Source of the DNA: Saprospiraceae bacterium
Lineage (GTDB): Bacteria; Bacteroidota; Bacteroidia; Chitinophagales; Saprospiraceae
Length of the DNA: 64,000 nucleotides
NCBI GenBank assembly: GCA_029212405.1
Contig: JARGNR010000009.1
Location: forward strand, 1 to 64,000
Direction of reading: 5' to 3'
Part shown: piece by piece, positions 54,955 through 63,950 of the stretch
Position numbering within the stretch: the first letter of the stretch is position 1
Layout: every line of letters starts with the position of its first letter
Program-made: the position numbers and the translations under genes
Notes under the pieces: generated by a model
Told to the model about the DNA's origin: nothing
The model's database searches: none
What the model saw: only the letters and a program-made list of their open reading frames with translations

Positions 54955-56241
54955 TTATTTCAATTCAGGCACTTTCCATTTGGTCTCTCCTACCTCAGTA
55001 GATTTCACCTTATTAATGGCTTTATTCGTTCGTTGTTTATCAAAAATCAAACTAACGGTCATCACCAGACTGGTTCCGATAATTATAAACAATAAAATTC
55101 CTTGGCTAAAGTCATAAATCACAAGATCTTCTCCAATATCATAAAACAACAATATAGTGATTAGCCCTCTAGGTGCTATATATAATTGGGGAACAATATC
55201 TTTCCCTAAACTGACTCGTAAAAGCAAAAAGCGAATCAAATAGATTACTGCTAGGCATAATAAGGAAAGAAAAAAGACCGACCAACTAGCCAATGTTGAA
55301 AAAACGATGGTCACACCAAATACAACGAAGAAAAATGTTCTTACTACAAAAGCTGTTTCCATAGTAATGGTATGTAATCCATGATATATTTCATCAGCTT
55401 TTTTAGCATCTAACCATTTTTTTAAAGGACCAAAAAAGAATATGTCTTTGTTTGCAATTACTAATCCAAATACCAATATGATCAATAAAGAGGATAAGTG
55501 CTGTAATTTTGCAACAGAATAAATCAAGAGCAAGGTAGAGATCAGTAAAAACAACTTGGTTTGAGAACTAATTTTTTGAAAGATTAGAACCAACAAATAA
55601 CTCGATACGATAGCAATCACCAAAGTCAAAAGTGTGGTTAAAATAAAACTACCAAAGCCTCCATGAGTATCTCCCCCTTCTAAGATCACCATACCTTTTA
55701 AAAAATAGAATAACATAATTCCAAGAATGTCAGAGAATGTACTTTCATAAATATGGAATTCCTTTTTATCCTGCCTTAATTCATTCACACTAGGTATGAT
55801 AATTGCGCTGGATAAGATAGATAAAGGAGTTGCATAAATCCAAGCCACAAGTTTGCCTTGCTCACAAAACTTATCCTGGAAATTAGGAATAAAATGATAG
55901 ATTAATTCTGCTGTTATCCAAGTTGATAACAACAAACCAGCCAGAGCTATACCCAAGGACATCACAATAGGTAGTAACTTACTTCTTTCCAATTTTAATT
56001 CTAGTGCGGCCTCTAAAACAATCATTATTAACCCTACAATCCCTAATATCTCCAAAGCTCCCATGAAATTTGAATCTTCCAATCCGACATAGTCCATTCC
56101 AAACTTGAGCAGTACACCGAGAACAATGAGCATCAAAACAGAAGGTATACTTGTGCGTTTTGAAATTTCTCCAAAGAAAAAAGAAATTATCAAAACAACA
56201 GATGCTTCAATAATCAATGCATATGATGATGAATAATCCAT
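54955..56241 (-). CDS. Cation/proton antiporter (CPA family, NhaP-like)
   Basis: The 428-residue membrane protein has 11-13 predicted helices from end to end and no large soluble domain. The ion site of CPA transporters is recognisable: ATPLSILSSAIIIPS (137-151), Glu166 and Asp171 in ESTFSDILG, Arg301 in VVRTFFFVVFG and Arg358 in APRGLITILL, as in NhaP-type exchangers with one ion-binding Asp. It should exchange Na+ or K+ for protons in the inner membrane. Many homologues carry a cytosolic regulatory TrkA or universal-stress domain; this one does not. Regulation may lie in the genes co-transcribed upstream: MscS-like protein (12-base gap) and ATPase. Confidence 0.85.
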   Translation of the reverse strand: MDYSSSYALIIEASVVLIISFFFGEISKRTSIPSVLMLIVLGVLLKFGMDYVGLEDSNFMGALEILGIVGLIMIVLEAALELKLERSKLLPIVMSLGIALAGLLLSTWITAELIYHFIPNFQDKFCEQGKLVAWIYATPLSILSSAIIIPSVNELRQDKKEFHIYESTFSDILGIMLFYFLKGMVILEGGDTHGGFGSFILTTLLTLVIAIVSSYLLVLIFQKISSQTKLFLLISTLLLIYSVAKLQHLSSLLIILVFGLVIANKDIFFFGPLKKWLDAKKADEIYHGLHTITMETAFVVRTFFFVVFGVTIVFSTLASWSVFFLSLLCLAVIYLIRFLLLRVSLGKDIVPQLYIAPRGLITILLFYDIGEDLVIYDFSQGILLFIIIGTSLVMTVSLIFDKQRTNKAINKVKSTEVGETKWKVPELK

Positions 56242-56253
56242 AAATATTCTTTA

Positions 56254-56937
56254 TTAGTTGTTTTTATTTAACTCAAATCCAGCTTTTTCAATATGCTTCA
56301 TTAAGCCTACTTTAAATTTTTCATGATCAATTCTAGCCGCTACTTTAAATTCATCCCGCTCTTTATCTATTGAAACCTTAGTCACTGCCAAAAATGGATA
56401 ATTGAATAAATTCTTTTTTAAATGATTAAGGGATTGATAATCACTTCTGTCATGCACATCTTTACACATAAAGGAAATTAATACCGTTCCTTTTTCTGAC
56501 TCTCTAATTATTTTATCTCCTTTCCAAGCATTAAATGGAAAATAGATCTTATTCTCTGGAGTGAGTAGATGTAATCCTCCATAATTAACAGCAATTAAGG
56601 TACCCGTATCATTTCCAAGACTAATCTTATCTCCCAACTTTACGTTAGAAAAATACAAGCTCAATAACGCCTTTGAATAAGAGATGATGTTTTTATAAAA
56701 TGCACCAAATACGATTAAAAGTAAAAACAAATGATACAAAGGATGAATCAACGTAAACGATACCACTATGATCACGAATAACAGATATGAAAACATTCTA
56801 AACCCAATCGACTTTTCTTTGGCATCTTTACGGAATAGATGAATCTTGTTCACTATAAAATATAATACACCACATCCAAAGAGGATGATTGCAAATTGAA
56901 ACCATGATAGAAAATCATCTTGTAATAACTCTGCCAT
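56254..56937 (-). CDS. Reduced MscS-like membrane protein
   Basis: The 227-residue protein has three membrane helices (about 12-30, 46-64 and 66-97). Then comes a beta domain with the MscS pattern NVKLGDKISLGNDTGTLIAV (98-117) and GLHLLTPENKIYFPFNAW (121-138), and an alpha/beta C-terminal part up to 227. The pore helix region (HLFLLLIVFGAFYKNIISYS) lacks the Ala/Gly packing pattern of MscS TM3. It is therefore an MscS-domain protein that may not form a normal stretch-gated pore. It sits between ATPase and antiporter genes with 6- and 12-base gaps, so all three are surely made together. Confidence 0.7.
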   Translation of the reverse strand: MAELLQDDFLSWFQFAIILFGCGVLYFIVNKIHLFRKDAKEKSIGFRMFSYLLFVIIVVSFTLIHPLYHLFLLLIVFGAFYKNIISYSKALLSLYFSNVKLGDKISLGNDTGTLIAVNYGGLHLLTPENKIYFPFNAWKGDKIIRESEKGTVLISFMCKDVHDRSDYQSLNHLKKNLFNYPFLAVTKVSIDKERDEFKVAARIDHEKFKVGLMKHIEKAGFELNKNN

Positions 56938-56943
56938 AACTAT

Positions 56944-59196
56944 CTACAGTTTTAATAATATTCTCTCAATCAAATGAATCAAAAAAGGATGAATCGAAAT
57001 GTGCCCTTTTTTGGGTCTAACCAATATTTTTTGACCCACCAAAAAATCTATAGATTTAATCGTCGTTCTAAATTCAAGTTCTGATAATGAATCTGATAAA
57101 AACTTAACTGAAGACATATGGTAGGCGGAAATATATTTAAGGAGTGTTTCATGCCTGGATATGAGTTCTTTAAATTCCTGGGATTTCATATTCTGCTTGT
57201 AGCCAATGCCAAATGATCTACAATACTCCAACATAGCCAATCCCGGATTACCTTTTGATTCTCTATAAATGGATCGTATTTTTGGGTCGATCTCAGCTTC
57301 TTCCCATTTCAATTGTTGATTGACTTTTGCTCTAAGGTAAAGCGCTTCTCTCGTTTGATTGAGGTTCAAATTTTCAACTCTGATTTGCTTAGAAAAAATT
57401 TCATTCAGATCCATAAAAATCTGTACCCTTTCCTTTAAAAATGGAGTAGCGGTAACAACAAAAAATATTCTTTTACGATATTTTGGGATAGCAGTAAATA
57501 ACTTCGAAATATTGTCAAATAGTTCAATATCATCATTGTGCCAATGCTCCAAATCATCAATACACAAGATCACTTTTTTACCACTTGTTCTCTTTAAAAC
57601 ATTTTCAATAAGCGCTTTAATTTCAAAATTGGGAGGATATGATTGATGTTCAATAAAATAAGATTCTCCCGCTTTTAGATGAATCAATTCCTCATTCATT
57701 CCAATATGATTGAGTTTACCGAGTAGGGTCGATTTTCCACTACCCGTTGGACCAGATAATAATATCGCTCCTGTAAAACCTTCTTTCCATAATTTATAGT
57801 CTTCAAAAATCGGATCGATAATTTCAGGTCTCGGGACAGTAAATGACTTGCCTAAATACCCCTTCTTCAGAAAGAGAGCAAGGGAATCATTCTCATCATC
57901 AATCATTAACTTGTTTTGTACATATTGACTGTACTGTGTTCTATCTATTTCTAGGTATCTCGATAAAACCTTACTCAATGAAGACTTAATTTCATTGGTA
58001 TATTTATTGAAATTGTGTATTATTCTCTTCTGGGCATCCCTACTGAGATTTGATATTTGACTTCTTTCATTTTCTGGTAGAAACAATTTTTCTTTGGAAT
58101 AAACATTGGAGACTACTACATGATTTTCAAGATGATCCGTTATGTATTGATTTTGTTTTTCTTCCTCTTTACTCAAGGCATTCAGTACATCACGATGTAA
58201 TCTTGAAAAAACATTATCCAACTCCCTGTTCAAATCTGTTCCCTTGTCAATATCTGCTAAACTGATAGCAGCGATTCTTGCTTGAACTTGTTTTAGGACT
58301 TGCAATACCTTCTCAACTGCATGATCTCTTCGACTTTCAAGTTCAATAACTTTTGGGTAAATGAAAGAGGAAAACCACTTTGCAAATTCAGACCTAACAT
58401 TAATCGATTTATAAACTAATTTGTTTTGATCAATACTTATAGGTAATGACAATATTTCTCTATTGGGGTACGGAATTACCTCTATGGACTCTGTACTTTG
58501 AATCAATTCCAACTTTTGAATATCTTCTCCGATCCGATCCACTATATGACTAATCTTTGTTTCTGAAAAATCAACTGAAACATCTTTGGTTATTTCCATC
58601 ACCTCATTCACAATATCAATCAAATTAGAAATTGCTGACGATTGAAATGAATACTGCAATTGGAAATCTCGGATATAAATATTGATATTCGCTCGAACAT
58701 CTTCAATTTTAGAAATACTACGATAAATCTTTTTTGCCTGTTTTTCCAGTTCAGATAACTGAAGTGTAATTTCAGAAACCGGACTTTTTTGGTATCTCCA
58801 TAGATTCAATTGCTCTTGTGTAGGCTTTCCTTCGTTAAACGAATTTTCAGTTTCTTCCGCAGCATCGCAAATGGTTTGTCTTATCTCATTTAAATATCTC
58901 TCATCTACAGGTCTGCCATCTTTTTGAAATTGCTCGTATTTCGTCACCGCTAAAAGAGAATCTCTCAATAAAATAGTGAAATCTCGAGCTGTTGAAGTCC
59001 ATTCGTATGCTTTGAATTTCAATCTATCCGAATCAGGAAATTTACTTAATTCATTACATTGAGTTAATAATTCCTGAATCGTACCATCAATTTTTTGACT
59101 AAGCATCAATGGATTAAAGTCAGAAATAGGAATATTCTTCCAATACCCTAAATCTATTGAGGTCACATTTGTAGAAGGTTCAGATTGAATATCCAT
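56944..59196 (-). CDS. Large P-loop ATPase with N-terminal helical region and C-terminal winged-helix-like end
   Basis: I do not recognise this 750-residue family by name. Residues 1-450 are mainly helical and rich in charged residues, with coiled-coil-like stretches (for example LSELEKQAKKIYRSISKIED and VEKVLQVLKQVQARI) and no membrane helix. Residues 450-680 are an AAA+/STAND-like NTPase. Walker A is SGPTGSGKST (481-490), Walker B is VILCIDDLEHW (542-552), a sensor-like strand is FFVVTATPF (578-586), and SKGNPGLAMLEYC (647-659) resembles the end of ORC/STAND modules. The last 45 residues (ELEFRTTIKSIDFLVGQKIL) look like a winged helix. It is first in a four-gene operon with the MscS-like protein, antiporter and CDGSH protein, so it may gate or assemble the transporters. 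Confidence 0.7.
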   Translation of the reverse strand: MDIQSEPSTNVTSIDLGYWKNIPISDFNPLMLSQKIDGTIQELLTQCNELSKFPDSDRLKFKAYEWTSTARDFTILLRDSLLAVTKYEQFQKDGRPVDERYLNEIRQTICDAAEETENSFNEGKPTQEQLNLWRYQKSPVSEITLQLSELEKQAKKIYRSISKIEDVRANINIYIRDFQLQYSFQSSAISNLIDIVNEVMEITKDVSVDFSETKISHIVDRIGEDIQKLELIQSTESIEVIPYPNREILSLPISIDQNKLVYKSINVRSEFAKWFSSFIYPKVIELESRRDHAVEKVLQVLKQVQARIAAISLADIDKGTDLNRELDNVFSRLHRDVLNALSKEEEKQNQYITDHLENHVVVSNVYSKEKLFLPENERSQISNLSRDAQKRIIHNFNKYTNEIKSSLSKVLSRYLEIDRTQYSQYVQNKLMIDDENDSLALFLKKGYLGKSFTVPRPEIIDPIFEDYKLWKEGFTGAILLSGPTGSGKSTLLGKLNHIGMNEELIHLKAGESYFIEHQSYPPNFEIKALIENVLKRTSGKKVILCIDDLEHWHNDDIELFDNISKLFTAIPKYRKRIFFVVTATPFLKERVQIFMDLNEIFSKQIRVENLNLNQTREALYLRAKVNQQLKWEEAEIDPKIRSIYRESKGNPGLAMLEYCRSFGIGYKQNMKSQEFKELISRHETLLKYISAYHMSSVKFLSDSLSELEFRTTIKSIDFLVGQKILVRPKKGHISIHPFLIHLIERILLKL

Positions 59197-59323
59197 TTAT
59201 TATCTATGATTATACCATTATTCAATACAAGAATAATACCTTTCTTTTAAGAAGGAAAACAAAAGATAAATAATTAAACTCAATTCCATACTTATCTTTT
59301 ACCAATCCCTCTTCTAGAGTGAA

Positions 59324-59331
59324 CAAAAGTA
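59324..59331 (-). promoter_or_regulatory. -7 element (TACTTTTG) of the ATPase/antiporter operon
   Basis: Read leftwards, TACTTTTG (59331-59324) would start transcripts near 59319, about 120 bases before the ATPase ATG. It mirrors the element at 59345. Confidence 0.5.
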
Positions 59332-59344
59332 CAGCCACTTTTAT

Positions 59345-59352
59345 TACTTTTG
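59345..59352 (+). promoter_or_regulatory. -7 element (TACTTTTG) of the carboxylase operon
   Basis: TACTTTTG lies 16 bases before the ATG at 59368. With flanking bases, ACAAAAGTA (59323-59331) and TACTTTTGT (59345-59353) form a 9-bp inverted repeat with 13 bases between. Confidence 0.6.
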
Positions 59353-59367
59353 TAGTCTAAAATTTCA

Positions 59368-59847
59368 ATGATGTATAAAGTTCTTATAAAGAACCAAGAG
59401 ATAGAAGTCAGCCAAAAAGACCTGGACGAGTTAAACATCTCTTTCGACAATAGAAACAATTGCTTTCAGATACTAAAAGATGGAAAATCTCATCGAATCT
59501 ATCCGATCGATAGTTCAAAAAATGGAAAATCACAACGTATGATGGTCGATGACCTAGATATCGAGACTGTGATTCTTGATCATTTAGATCAACAAGTAGA
59601 ATCCATGGGACTTTCTGACATAGATGACCATAAGTCGATGAATATTACAGCACCCATGCCAGGATTGATCCTAGATATTATGTGTGAAGAAGGGGAAGAG
59701 ATAGAAGCAGGAAAATCAATTCTTATTCTCGAAGCTATGAAGATGGAAAATGTAATTAAGGCCGAAGGAAATGGCACCATTGTCAAAATCCATAATTCTG
59801 TTGGTGAGTCTGTTGAAAAAGGGCAACTAATTATCGAAATCGAATAA
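59368..59847 (+). CDS. Biotin carboxyl carrier protein of an acyl-CoA carboxylase
   Basis: The 159-residue protein has a C-terminal biotinyl domain (about 90-159) with the biotin-accepting lysine Lys125 in LEAMKMENVIKAEG and the preceding TAPMPGLILDIMCEEGEEI. The N-terminal 85 residues form a short domain that in propionyl-CoA-type carboxylases links to the carboxyltransferase. It is first in a three-gene operon with biotin carboxylase and carboxyltransferase genes. Two ATG codons in a row start the frame (59368 and 59371); either may be used. Confidence 0.9.
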   Translation: MMYKVLIKNQEIEVSQKDLDELNISFDNRNNCFQILKDGKSHRIYPIDSSKNGKSQRMMVDDLDIETVILDHLDQQVESMGLSDIDDHKSMNITAPMPGLILDIMCEEGEEIEAGKSILILEAMKMENVIKAEGNGTIVKIHNSVGESVEKGQLIIEIE

Positions 59848-59883
59848 TAACCCCTATACCATTTATTCTTTAAGAAATTTCAA

Positions 59884-61359
59884 ATGAAAAAAATACTTGT
59901 CGCCAATAGAGGTGAAATTGCCCTTAGGATTATGAAATCTGCAAAAAAAATGGGCATTAAAACTGTGGCCGTTTACTCAGAAATTGATCGTCACACCCCT
60001 CATGTCCTATTTGCGGATGAGGCAATTGAAATCGGTCCAGCACCTTCTGCACAATCCTATTTAGTCATTGACAAAATAATCGATGCGGCCAAAAAGACAG
60101 GGGCTGAAGGAATTCACCCAGGATATGGTTTTTTGAGCGAAAATTCTGAATTTGCCAAAGCTGTTACTGATGCGGGAATTATCTTCATTGGTCCCAATGT
60201 ACATGCTATTGAAGTAATGGGCAGTAAACTAGCAGCCAAAGAAGCGGTAAAAGCATATGACATACCAATGGTTCCAGGAATTGATGAAGCCATTGAAGAT
60301 GTGGAAGAAGCAAAAAAAATTGCAATAGAAATAGGATTTCCTATTTTGATTAAAGCTTCTGCTGGAGGAGGTGGAAAAGGTATGCGTATCGTAGAACATA
60401 TCGATGAATTATCTGAGCAAATGGAACGAGCCATTAGTGAAGCAGAATCTGCATTTGGCGACGGATCTGTTTTTATCGAAAAATACGTCACTTCACCTAG
60501 ACATATTGAACTGCAGGTTTTAGCGGATGCTCATGGGAATGTTGTCCATCTTTTTGAAAGAGAATGCAGTATCCAAAGACGGCATCAGAAAGTAGTCGAA
60601 GAAGCACCATCCAGTGTATTGACTCCACAGCTGCGGGAGGAAATGGGAGCAGCCGCAGTAAGAGTTGCGCAAGCATGCAATTATGAAGGAGCAGGAACAG
60701 TAGAATTTCTATTAGACGATCAATTGAATTTTTACTTTTTAGAGATGAATACCCGTCTTCAAGTAGAACATCCTGTTACAGAACTAATAAGTGGAGTAGA
60801 TTTAGTCGAGCAACAGATTAGAATAGCCAGAGGAGAAAAATTGAGTTTCACACAATCTGATCTTAATATAGAAGGCCATGCGATGGAATTGAGAGTCTAT
60901 GCAGAAGATCCAATGAACAACTTTCTTCCAAGTATAGGAACATTACACACGTATCGTCGTCCTGAGGGAGATAATATAAGAGTAGATGATGGATATGAAG
61001 AAGGTATGACCATACCCATTTATTATGATCCCATGATTGCAAAATTAATCACCTATGGTTCCACAAGAGAAGAATCCATAGACATTATGAAACGAGCAAT
61101 CGCAGAATATAAAATAGAAGGAATAGAAACAACACTTGATTTTGGGGCATTTGTTTTTCGCCATGAGGACTTCATATCTGGAAAGTTTGATACTCACTTT
61201 GTGAAGAAAAACTTTTCTGCAGAATCCGTAGAAGAAAGTCAACACAGTCAGCGAAAGGTTGCTGCAATTTTTGCCGTGAAGCAATACATAAAATCAAAAA
61301 GCAAATTAAAATCCATAGAACACAATTCTAGTATTTGGACCAAAAGTAGAAATCAATAA
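59884..61359 (+). CDS. accC: Biotin carboxylase subunit of an acyl-CoA carboxylase
   Basis: The 491-residue ATP-grasp enzyme carboxylates biotin using bicarbonate and ATP. Marks are ILVANRGEIALRIMKSAKKM (4-23), EGIHPGYGFLSENSEFA, the ATP-binding loop KASAGGGGKGMR, FERECSIQRRHQKVVEEAPS, FLEMNTRLQVEHPVTELISG and ELRVYAEDP. It is 40 residues longer at the C-terminus than E. coli AccC, as in propionyl- or methylcrotonyl-CoA carboxylase alpha subunits whose biotin domain is separate. Gap to the carboxyltransferase gene is 3 bases. Confidence 0.94.
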   Translation: MKKILVANRGEIALRIMKSAKKMGIKTVAVYSEIDRHTPHVLFADEAIEIGPAPSAQSYLVIDKIIDAAKKTGAEGIHPGYGFLSENSEFAKAVTDAGIIFIGPNVHAIEVMGSKLAAKEAVKAYDIPMVPGIDEAIEDVEEAKKIAIEIGFPILIKASAGGGGKGMRIVEHIDELSEQMERAISEAESAFGDGSVFIEKYVTSPRHIELQVLADAHGNVVHLFERECSIQRRHQKVVEEAPSSVLTPQLREEMGAAAVRVAQACNYEGAGTVEFLLDDQLNFYFLEMNTRLQVEHPVTELISGVDLVEQQIRIARGEKLSFTQSDLNIEGHAMELRVYAEDPMNNFLPSIGTLHTYRRPEGDNIRVDDGYEEGMTIPIYYDPMIAKLITYGSTREESIDIMKRAIAEYKIEGIETTLDFGAFVFRHEDFISGKFDTHFVKKNFSAESVEESQHSQRKVAAIFAVKQYIKSKSKLKSIEHNSSIWTKSRNQ

Positions 61360-61362
61360 TCC

Positions 61363-62904
61363 ATGAAAGAAAAGCAAGATATACTGAAGAAAAAGATTGA
61401 AGCGGCTTACTTAGGTGGTGGACAGACTCGAATCGATAAGCAGCACGAAAAAGGAAAGTTGACAGCCAGAGAACGAGTACAACTCTTAATGGATGAAGGC
61501 TCATTTGAAGAAATTGGCATATTGGTTACCCATAGAACCAAAGATTTTGGGATGGAAAATCAAATATTTAATGGAGATGGGGTCGTGACGGGTTATGGAA
61601 CTGTCAATGGTCGATTGGTTTATGTTTTTGCTCAAGATTTCACCGTTTTTGGAGGATCATTATCTGAGACCCACGCTGAAAAAATATGTAAAATCATGGA
61701 TATGGCCATGAAAACGGGTGCACCGTTGATTGGACTCAACGATAGTGGAGGAGCCAGAATTCAAGAAGGAGTTAGATCATTGGGGGGCTATGCTGATATT
61801 TTCTATCGAAACGTAATGGCTTCTGGAGTGATTCCTCAAATTTCTGCAATTATGGGACCATGTGCTGGAGGTGCTGTTTATTCACCCGCCATTACCGATT
61901 TCACCATAATGGTCGAGAAGACAAGCTACATGTTTGTGACGGGGCCTAATGTTGTCAAAACGGTAACCAACGAAGAAGTTACTTCTGAAGAACTAGGTGG
62001 AGCAAGTACGCACTCCACTAAATCAGGTGTAACTCATCTCACTGCTGGGAACGACTTGGATTGCATACGGAAAATAAAGCAACTGCTAAGTTATCTTCCT
62101 CAAAACTGTGAAGAAAAACCGATGAAGTATGAGGTGGAATTAGATACTGAATACAGAGAAGAGTTGGAGTCCATTGTTCCAGACAGTGCAAATAAGCCTT
62201 ACGATATGCATGAGGTTATTCAAGGAATAATAGATAGAGATTCATTTTTTGAAATTCATAAAAATTATGCGGATAATATCTTGGTTGGATTTGCAAGATT
62301 GGGAGGACGAAGTATTGGCATCGTAGCGAATCAACCGATGAGTCTTGCTGGATGTTTGGATGTCGACAGTTCAAAAAAAGCAGCAAGATTTACTCGATTC
62401 TGTGATTGTTTTAATATTCCACTGCTTGTTCTCGTAGATGTTCCTGGATTTTTGCCAGGTACTGATCAAGAATGGAATGCCATCATAACCAATGGAGCAA
62501 AGCTTTTATATGCCTTGAGTGAAGCCACGGTGCCTAGGATTTCATTGATCACCAGAAAAGCTTATGGAGGTGCCTATGATGTTATGAATAGCAAACATAT
62601 CGGAGCTGATATGAATTATGCATGGCCTTCTGCTGAAATTGCAGTTATGGGAGCAAAAGGGGCGAGTGAAATTATTTTCAGAAAAGAAATTAAGTCTTCA
62701 GACGATCCTCAGGCTACTTTGAAGGAGAAAGAGCAAGAGTATGCGAATTTATTTGCCAACCCCTACTCTGCTGCGCAAAGAGGCTTTATTGATGAAGTAA
62801 TTCTTCCAAAAAATACAAGACGAAAATTAATTAAGGCATTTTCCATGTTGGAAAATAAAGCGGTCAAAATTCCTAAAAAGAAACATGGGAATATCCCACT
62901 CTAG
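61363..62904 (+). CDS. Acyl-CoA carboxylase, carboxyltransferase (beta) subunit
   Basis: The 513-residue subunit moves CO2 from biotin to an acyl-CoA. It is of the PccB type, with both crotonase-fold halves in one chain: the N-half has [54 protein letters not shown] and [17 protein letters not shown]. The C-half has [41 protein letters not shown] and [20 protein letters not shown]. The residue that sets chain length follows DVPGFLPG-type motifs, but I cannot decide propionyl-CoA from acetyl-CoA with confidence; propionyl-CoA carboxylase is the best guess. Confidence 0.93.
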   Translation: MKEKQDILKKKIEAAYLGGGQTRIDKQHEKGKLTARERVQLLMDEGSFEEIGILVTHRTKDFGMENQIFNGDGVVTGYGTVNGRLVYVFAQDFTVFGGSLSETHAEKICKIMDMAMKTGAPLIGLNDSGGARIQEGVRSLGGYADIFYRNVMASGVIPQISAIMGPCAGGAVYSPAITDFTIMVEKTSYMFVTGPNVVKTVTNEEVTSEELGGASTHSTKSGVTHLTAGNDLDCIRKIKQLLSYLPQNCEEKPMKYEVELDTEYREELESIVPDSANKPYDMHEVIQGIIDRDSFFEIHKNYADNILVGFARLGGRSIGIVANQPMSLAGCLDVDSSKKAARFTRFCDCFNIPLLVLVDVPGFLPGTDQEWNAIITNGAKLLYALSEATVPRISLITRKAYGGAYDVMNSKHIGADMNYAWPSAEIAVMGAKGASEIIFRKEIKSSDDPQATLKEKEQEYANLFANPYSAAQRGFIDEVILPKNTRRKLIKAFSMLENKAVKIPKKKHGNIPL

Positions 62905-62960
62905 ATCAAGTAAGAACTGGGTATCTATTTAAGACTAGCGTTCTTTAATCTAAGTAAAAT

Positions 62961-62996
62961 AAAAAACAGGTATTTCCGACTTTTGGAAATACCTGT
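62961..62996 (-). terminator. Intrinsic terminator of the Crp/Fnr gene
   Basis: ACAGGTATTTCC (62966-62977) pairs perfectly with GGAAATACCTGT (62985-62996). Leftwards it is followed by six T. On the plus strand it lacks a T-run, so it mainly serves the leftward regulator gene. Confidence 0.88.
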
Positions 62997-63063
62997 CTAT
63001 AGCTAGGATTTCAGGTAAATGTCTATGAGAAAACTTTTAACTCTGAAAGTTCATTTTAAATTC

Positions 63064-63768
63064 TTATGCTAAAGATTTCAAATCTCTAATAAGAATACTT
63101 TTTCTTTTAAAATAGATCTGATTTGAATTTCGTAGATCATTTAATACAGAAGTTACTGTCTGTCTAGAAGTTCCTGTAAAATTTGCAATATCCTGTTGAG
63201 TTAAGCTATGTTTTAACAACATCTCATACCCTACTTTTCTACCAAAATTGTTTGCATTTTCTTTAATAAACTCCACAATTCTCGTTCTGGCATCATTAAA
63301 TACTAGTGACTCTAGTCTACTTTCTATTTTATGAATTTTCTTCCCAAGGTTTTCTACAACTTTGAGGTTAAAATCAAAATTACTTTTCATTAATTCCTTA
63401 AAACCATCAACATGAATCTGCATCAATCTCACATCAGAGTCAATTGCTTTTGCAAATGATTTTCTTTCTTTTAAAGACCCTAATCCAGATTCTCCAAATA
63501 GTGCTGTTGGGTGAAGGATAGTTTTTATGACTTCTTTACCATCATTTGATGTATTTCCAATTTTGATTGTTCCATTAATCAAAACATATAGATATTCACT
63601 TTCATCTCCACTTCTGTAAATATACCTGTGTTTTCCAACAGCTTTAATACTAGTAGATCTTGCCAAATCTTGTAATTCTTCTTCTGTAAGGTCAGTGAAG
63701 AGGTTGAATTGTCTAAGCATTGAAACTTTGTCAATTATCTCGAAGAAAGCATTCGGTGTATTAGTCAT
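63064..63768 (-). CDS. Crp/Fnr-family transcription regulator
   Basis: The 234-residue protein (from the ATG at 63768) has a cyclic-nucleotide-binding-like domain (about 15-130; YIYRSGDESEYLYVLINGTI, ALFGESGLGSLKERKSFAKA) and a C-terminal winged helix with LTQQDIANFTGTSRQTVTSVLNDL (recognition helix SRQTVTSVL). The binding pocket has GESGLGS followed by RKSFAKA, near the pattern of cAMP binders, but the ligand cannot be told. No Fnr-type cysteine cluster is seen at the N-terminus. Longer starts (ATG 63792, TTG 63813) are possible but poorer. The upstream region contains direct repeats that could be its own binding sites. Confidence 0.88.
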   Translation of the reverse strand: MTNTPNAFFEIIDKVSMLRQFNLFTDLTEEELQDLARSTSIKAVGKHRYIYRSGDESEYLYVLINGTIKIGNTSNDGKEVIKTILHPTALFGESGLGSLKERKSFAKAIDSDVRLMQIHVDGFKELMKSNFDFNLKVVENLGKKIHKIESRLESLVFNDARTRIVEFIKENANNFGRKVGYEMLLKHSLTQQDIANFTGTSRQTVTSVLNDLRNSNQIYFKRKSILIRDLKSLA

Positions 63769-63804
63769 TTTTTTTACTTTTTTTATTCTCATTACATAAA
63801 CAAG

Positions 63805-63822
63805 ACACGACAATACACGACA
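63805..63822. repeat. Direct repeat ACACGACA x2 upstream of the Crp/Fnr gene
   Basis: ACACGACA at 63805-63812 and 63815-63822, spaced 10 bases, one helical turn. Placed just before the likely start codon, on the leader or promoter of the regulator gene. Confidence 0.6.
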
Positions 63823-63869
63823 TCCCCCTATTCAAAACATAAAATATTTTACATTTTTTTAAGTCAATT

Positions 63870-63950
63870 TGCTATATTCCAGCAATTTAGCACGCAATAA
63901 ATATGATTATGTGCTATTTACATATTGATTTTTTGCTATTTGTTAACAAA
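63870..63950. repeat. TGCTATTT direct repeats and TTTGTTAACAAA palindrome
   Basis: TGCTATAT at 63870 and TGCTATTT at 63912 and 63934, spaced by about two or four helical turns (42 and 22 bases). They end at a 12-bp palindrome TTTGTTAACAAA (63939-63950). The region to the window edge holds no other frame. Confidence 0.5.
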
